Virus record (IMG/VR): IMGVR_UViG_3300030116_003639
Span: 1 to 44,007 of that record
DNA from: a virus
Length of the DNA: 44,007 nucleotides
Strand: one strand, 5' to 3'
The position numbers and the translations under genes are program-made. The notes below the pieces were generated by a model. The model worked only from the letters and a program-made list of their open reading frames with translations, was not told the DNA's origin and ran no database searches. This document shows positions 43,167 to 44,007 of the stretch, in pieces (positions within the stretch are counted from its first letter, which is position 1; each line of letters opens with the position of its first letter).

Positions 43167-44007
43167 TAGTAATACGTCCTTCTACGTTCAGGAAGTTCCT
43201 CGTCCTCGTAATCTTCGGGGTGTTCAACGAAACCACCTTGTCTAAATCTCATTAATGCTTGAGTCATACTATCCACGAGGTCATCATGTTCACCAAGTGG
43301 GAATGCAGCGCACTCCTCAATCATCTCATCAGCAAATTTGCGATCCGGGTACCAAACCATTCCAGCTTCGAACAACGGAGCAACAGAATTTACTCTAGTA
43401 TGTTTATCATTTCCTTTGCTTGGTGTAAAGTTAATAACTGGTATACCCATTTTTCTTAATTCATAGGTTAATGGCAGTCCTGATGCCTTTGCCTCAACAA
43501 TTACAGTCTCGGGTTTCCAATAATCGTATTGTTCTTTGGCTTTTGTACGTAATTCTGGGAATTCGTACCTATCTTTGAGTACATCAAGTAAAATAATCCG
43601 CGGTCCGCCGTCCTCGAGCTCAAATACACCCCAAGTACTGATCGCGGAGTAGTCAGCAGTCTCTTTTTTCATAAATGCAGTATCATATGACTGAATTACG
43701 TGTTGAAGTGCTGGTAGTTTGTCGTGTGGCCACTTTTTCCACCACTCTCGTTTTATAATACTACCTTCAGCCGCTGTTGGGTTCTGCTGGTACTGCGCAT
43801 TCCATTTTAGTATACTTACGGATGCTTTCACCGCTTCTAATTCTTCTAGTTTCCAGTATCCTGGCCATACTGGCTTGCCTGATGGTAATATTGCGGGGAA
43901 CTCGATCACTTCCCACTGGTCTGACTTTGCTTCTTTTTGTGCTTTCATTAGCTTACCTGTCAGGTCAGCAACTGACCATCGAGTCATCACAACAATTATC
44001 CTACCTC
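43166..44007 (-). CDS. terL: Terminase large subunit, C-terminal part (5' end outside window)
   Basis: The frame stays open to the right edge (residues GRIIVVMTRWSVADLTGKL run past a GTG/ATG at 43990-43985, so that is not the start). The VMTRW segment is the ATPase coupling region; the nuclease domain follows with SYDTAF, an IVEAKASG strand and HDDLVDSMTQALMRFR, the Asp/Glu residues that bind metal for headful or cos cleavage. The ATPase Walker A/B lie outside the window. It packages DNA into the prohead through the portal and is the first gene of the leftward late unit seen here. Confidence 0.92.
   Translation of the reverse strand, partial: GRIIVVMTRWSVADLTGKLMKAQKEAKSDQWEVIEFPAILPSGKPVWPGYWKLEELEAVKASVSILKWNAQYQQNPTAAEGSIIKREWWKKWPHDKLPALQHVIQSYDTAFMKKETADYSAISTWGVFELEDGGPRIILLDVLKDRYEFPELRTKAKEQYDYWKPETVIVEAKASGLPLTYELRKMGIPVINFTPSKGNDKHTRVNSVAPLFEAGMVWYPDRKFADEMIEECAAFPLGEHDDLVDSMTQALMRFRQGGFVEHPEDYEDEELPERRRTYY

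Noticed and set aside
43166-43990. Terminase start at the GTG/ATG near 43990
   Set aside because: The reading frame continues upstream with GRIIVV, the usual terminase sequence before TRW, so the true start is outside the window.
1-44007. tRNA genes, integrase or attachment sites
   Set aside because: No cloverleaf-like unit, integrase motif or att-like repeat was found; gaps between genes are almost all under 80 nt.

Overview
The window is a dense, AT-rich tailed-phage genome segment. Nearly every gene lies on the minus strand, most neighbours overlap by 1-8 nt (TAATG or ATGA junctions), and no tRNA, rRNA, insertion sequence, integrase or CRISPR array was seen. The gene set (P22/T7-type portal, connector, hub and ejection block, with no tail tube, sheath or tape-measure gene seen) points to a podovirus-like phage. 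The protein style (Hint domain, HAD fusion, cupredoxin-like fibre, GroES, HlyC-like protein, GGRVG motifs) resembles uncultured marine phages of alphaproteobacteria such as SAR11. That host assignment is inference from recognition, not proof.

Layout, left to right. 1-4632 (minus) is a replication module: a 3'-truncated UvrD/Dda-like SF1 helicase, a J-domain-like mini protein, an archaeo-eukaryotic-type primase, a tiny zinc-finger protein, a small charged protein, an ssDNA-binding-like protein with an acidic DDVPF tip, a coiled-coil protein and an unknown. 4633-4707 is a divergent control region with two completely overlapping promoters. 4708-6153 holds the only plus-strand gene, a SNF2-type helicase. 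6150-7482 (minus) is a lysis module: an M15-type endolysin, a small GGRV-tailed protein and an XhlA-like coiled-coil/membrane protein.

7482-18482 holds the presumed ejection or internal virion proteins (1920, 716, 398 and 487 aa) plus an HlyC-type acyltransferase homologue that appears to lack the catalytic histidine. 18510-30759 carries the tail: hub beta-propeller, six successive tail-fibre or adhesin genes (two with S74 chaperone ends, one with a collagen-like stretch, one with a cupredoxin-like domain and an 11-residue Trp repeat), and connector proteins including a structural protein fused to a HAD phosphatase. 30768-35088 is the head module: small virion proteins, a strong terminator and a promoter, major capsid protein, decoration protein, scaffold, and a phage GroES. 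35057-36052 is a nest of small overlapping genes including a holin-like membrane protein. 36009-44007 holds a virion protein ending in an intein-like Hint domain, the portal, a GGRVG-motif protein and the C-terminal part of the large terminase, which runs off the right edge.

Transcription of the late genes therefore runs right to left: packaging, head, connector, fibres, ejection proteins, lysis. The early/replication block starts at the divergent promoter and also runs left. The most unusual elements are the dispersed GGR(V/I)G motif shared by at least five proteins, the His-less HlyC homologue, the Hint and HAD fusions, the head-to-head overlapping promoters and a one-orientation GC-rich octamer CGCGRTCC.
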